Assembly (NCBI GenBank): GCA_009930175.1
Contig: RZYW01000013.1
Span: 1-33,930, forward strand
From: Clostridia bacterium
GTDB lineage: Bacteria; Bacillota; Peptococcia; Peptococcales; SKKY01
Reading direction: 5' to 3'
DNA: 33,930 nt
Every line of letters starts with the position of its first letter. Within the stretch, counting starts at the first letter, position 1. A program made the position numbers and the translations under genes. The notes under the pieces were generated by a model. That model did not search any database, was not told the origin of the DNA, and worked only from the letters and a program-made list of their open reading frames with translations. Positions 33,234 to 33,930 of the stretch are shown in pieces.

Positions 33234-33930
33234 AGAAGCAAAAGGAAAAAACAGCAATAATTGATCTTGGCTCGAACTCTGTACGTTTGATTATTATATT
33301 GATTCAAAAAGGCCGTCATTACAAACTAATAGAACAGGAAAAAGAAATGGTGCGCCTTGGTGAAAATCTTTATGAAGATAATATGCTTAAAGAGGCTGCA
33401 ATGGAAAGAACTATGAAAACCCTGGGACTTTTTAGAGACCTTATAGAATCACATAAAGCAGAAAAAGTTATCCTTACTGCAACAGCTGCTGTAAGAAATG
33501 CGAATAATAGAGATGTATTTTTAGATAGAATTAAAGATAACTTTAACTGGGATTTTCAGGTTGTTTCTGGAGAAAGAGAAGCATTCCTGGGTTATCTTGG
33601 GGTAATAAACACTATAAATGAAGATTCTTTTTTAATTGCTGATATTGGAGGAGGAAGTACCGAAATTTCTTTGATTCAAAACCGAAAACTTGTTGAATCC
33701 GTTAGTCTCAACTTTGGATCTGTCACCTTAGAAAACAAAGAAATCGAGCTAGCCAATAAACTTGAAGAAATTTCCTGGCTTAAAAATCCAGGTTTGCCTT
33801 TAGTAGGTTTGGGAGGTACAATTCGCTCCTTTGCTAAAATTTTCAAGAGAAATACATCCTATCCTATAGATAAATTGCATAATCTTGAAATTTCTTATGA
33901 AAACAGCAAAAAAACTATCGATATCGTAAC
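33230..33930 (+). CDS. ppx: exopolyphosphatase (Ppx/GppA), 3' end beyond window
   Basis: Partial gene; about 233 codons are visible before the right edge and the frame is open. Unlike the first gene of the operon it keeps the catalytic signatures: IIDLGSNSVRL near the N-terminus, VVSGEREAFLGYLGV, DIGGGSTE and the GLGGTIRSFAKI loop. It should release phosphate from polyphosphate chain ends, or hydrolyse pppGpp; the family cannot be split further from the sequence. The ATG overlaps the ppk stop as ATGA, with GAGGGGA about 6 nt upstream, so translation is coupled to ppk. Whether it carries an HD domain cannot be seen. Confidence 0.92.
   Translation, partial: MKKQKEKTAIIDLGSNSVRLIIILIQKGRHYKLIEQEKEMVRLGENLYEDNMLKEAAMERTMKTLGLFRDLIESHKAEKVILTATAAVRNANNRDVFLDRIKDNFNWDFQVVSGEREAFLGYLGVINTINEDSFLIADIGGGSTEISLIQNRKLVESVSLNFGSVTLENKEIELANKLEEISWLKNPGLPLVGLGGTIRSFAKIFKRNTSYPIDKLHNLEISYENSKKTIDIV

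Noticed and set aside
1-33930. Mobile elements, CRISPR arrays, tRNA or rRNA genes
   Set aside because: I found no transposase, integrase, spaced direct-repeat array or cloverleaf/rRNA signature on either strand.

Overview
The window looks like part of the chromosome of a low-GC, strictly anaerobic, probably motile Firmicute (Clostridia or Halanaerobiales type). The signs are AT-rich DNA, strong Shine-Dalgarno sequences, many TTG/GTG starts, an oxygen-sensitive class III ribonucleotide reductase, B. subtilis-like gene order (proB-proA-nadD-yqeK-rsfS-yqeM) and CheX/CheA chemotaxis proteins. A predicted glutamate 2,3-aminomutase, which would make the osmolyte beta-glutamate, hints at a salt-adapted lifestyle. 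The taxon itself cannot be fixed from this sequence. I see no insertion sequence, prophage, CRISPR, rRNA or tRNA.

Layout. Almost everything from 1 to 29492 lies on the minus strand, so the reading order is right to left. (a) leuS (own promoter and terminator), then yhbY-proB-proA-nadD-yqeK-rsfS-yqeM, a small cysteine-rich protein, cheX and cheA, ending at a terminator shared with an opposing gene (29492-19028). The cheA reading frame carries an in-frame TAA at codon 16, next to a TTG where the long frame resumes. (b) A 48-residue membrane protein on the plus strand (18881-19027). (c) A dihydroorotate-dehydrogenase-like protein, a patatin-like lipase and an MsrB fused to a DUF2007-like domain (18756-15959), with a terminator hairpin inside the junction of the first two. 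(d) nrdD-nrdG behind a promoter with two NrdR boxes 31 bp apart, followed by ridA, a monofunctional transglycosylase and rnhA. (e) A preQ1-I-like riboswitch and terminator in front of queT. (f) A 1420-residue tandem 2-hydroxyacyl-CoA dehydratase activator, then the aminomutase gene eam. (g) tex, an amidohydrolase, and tsaE-tsaB-rimI, whose stop codon is the first base triplet of the window.

The plus strand from 29636 to the right edge is a polyphosphate operon: a Ppx/GppA-HD protein with a degenerate phosphatase fold, polyphosphate kinase ppk, and a canonical ppx cut by the window end. The genes overlap by 8 and 4 nt.

Most of the window is housekeeping (tRNA t6A modification, ribosome biogenesis, NAD and proline synthesis, anaerobic dNTP supply, queuosine-precursor uptake). 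The points most worth checking are the interrupted cheA, the substrate-pocket residues that turn a lysine-aminomutase-like gene into a glutamate aminomutase, the riboswitch and NrdR sites, several unusual translation-initiation or overlap arrangements, and the split between a degenerate and an intact Ppx around ppk.
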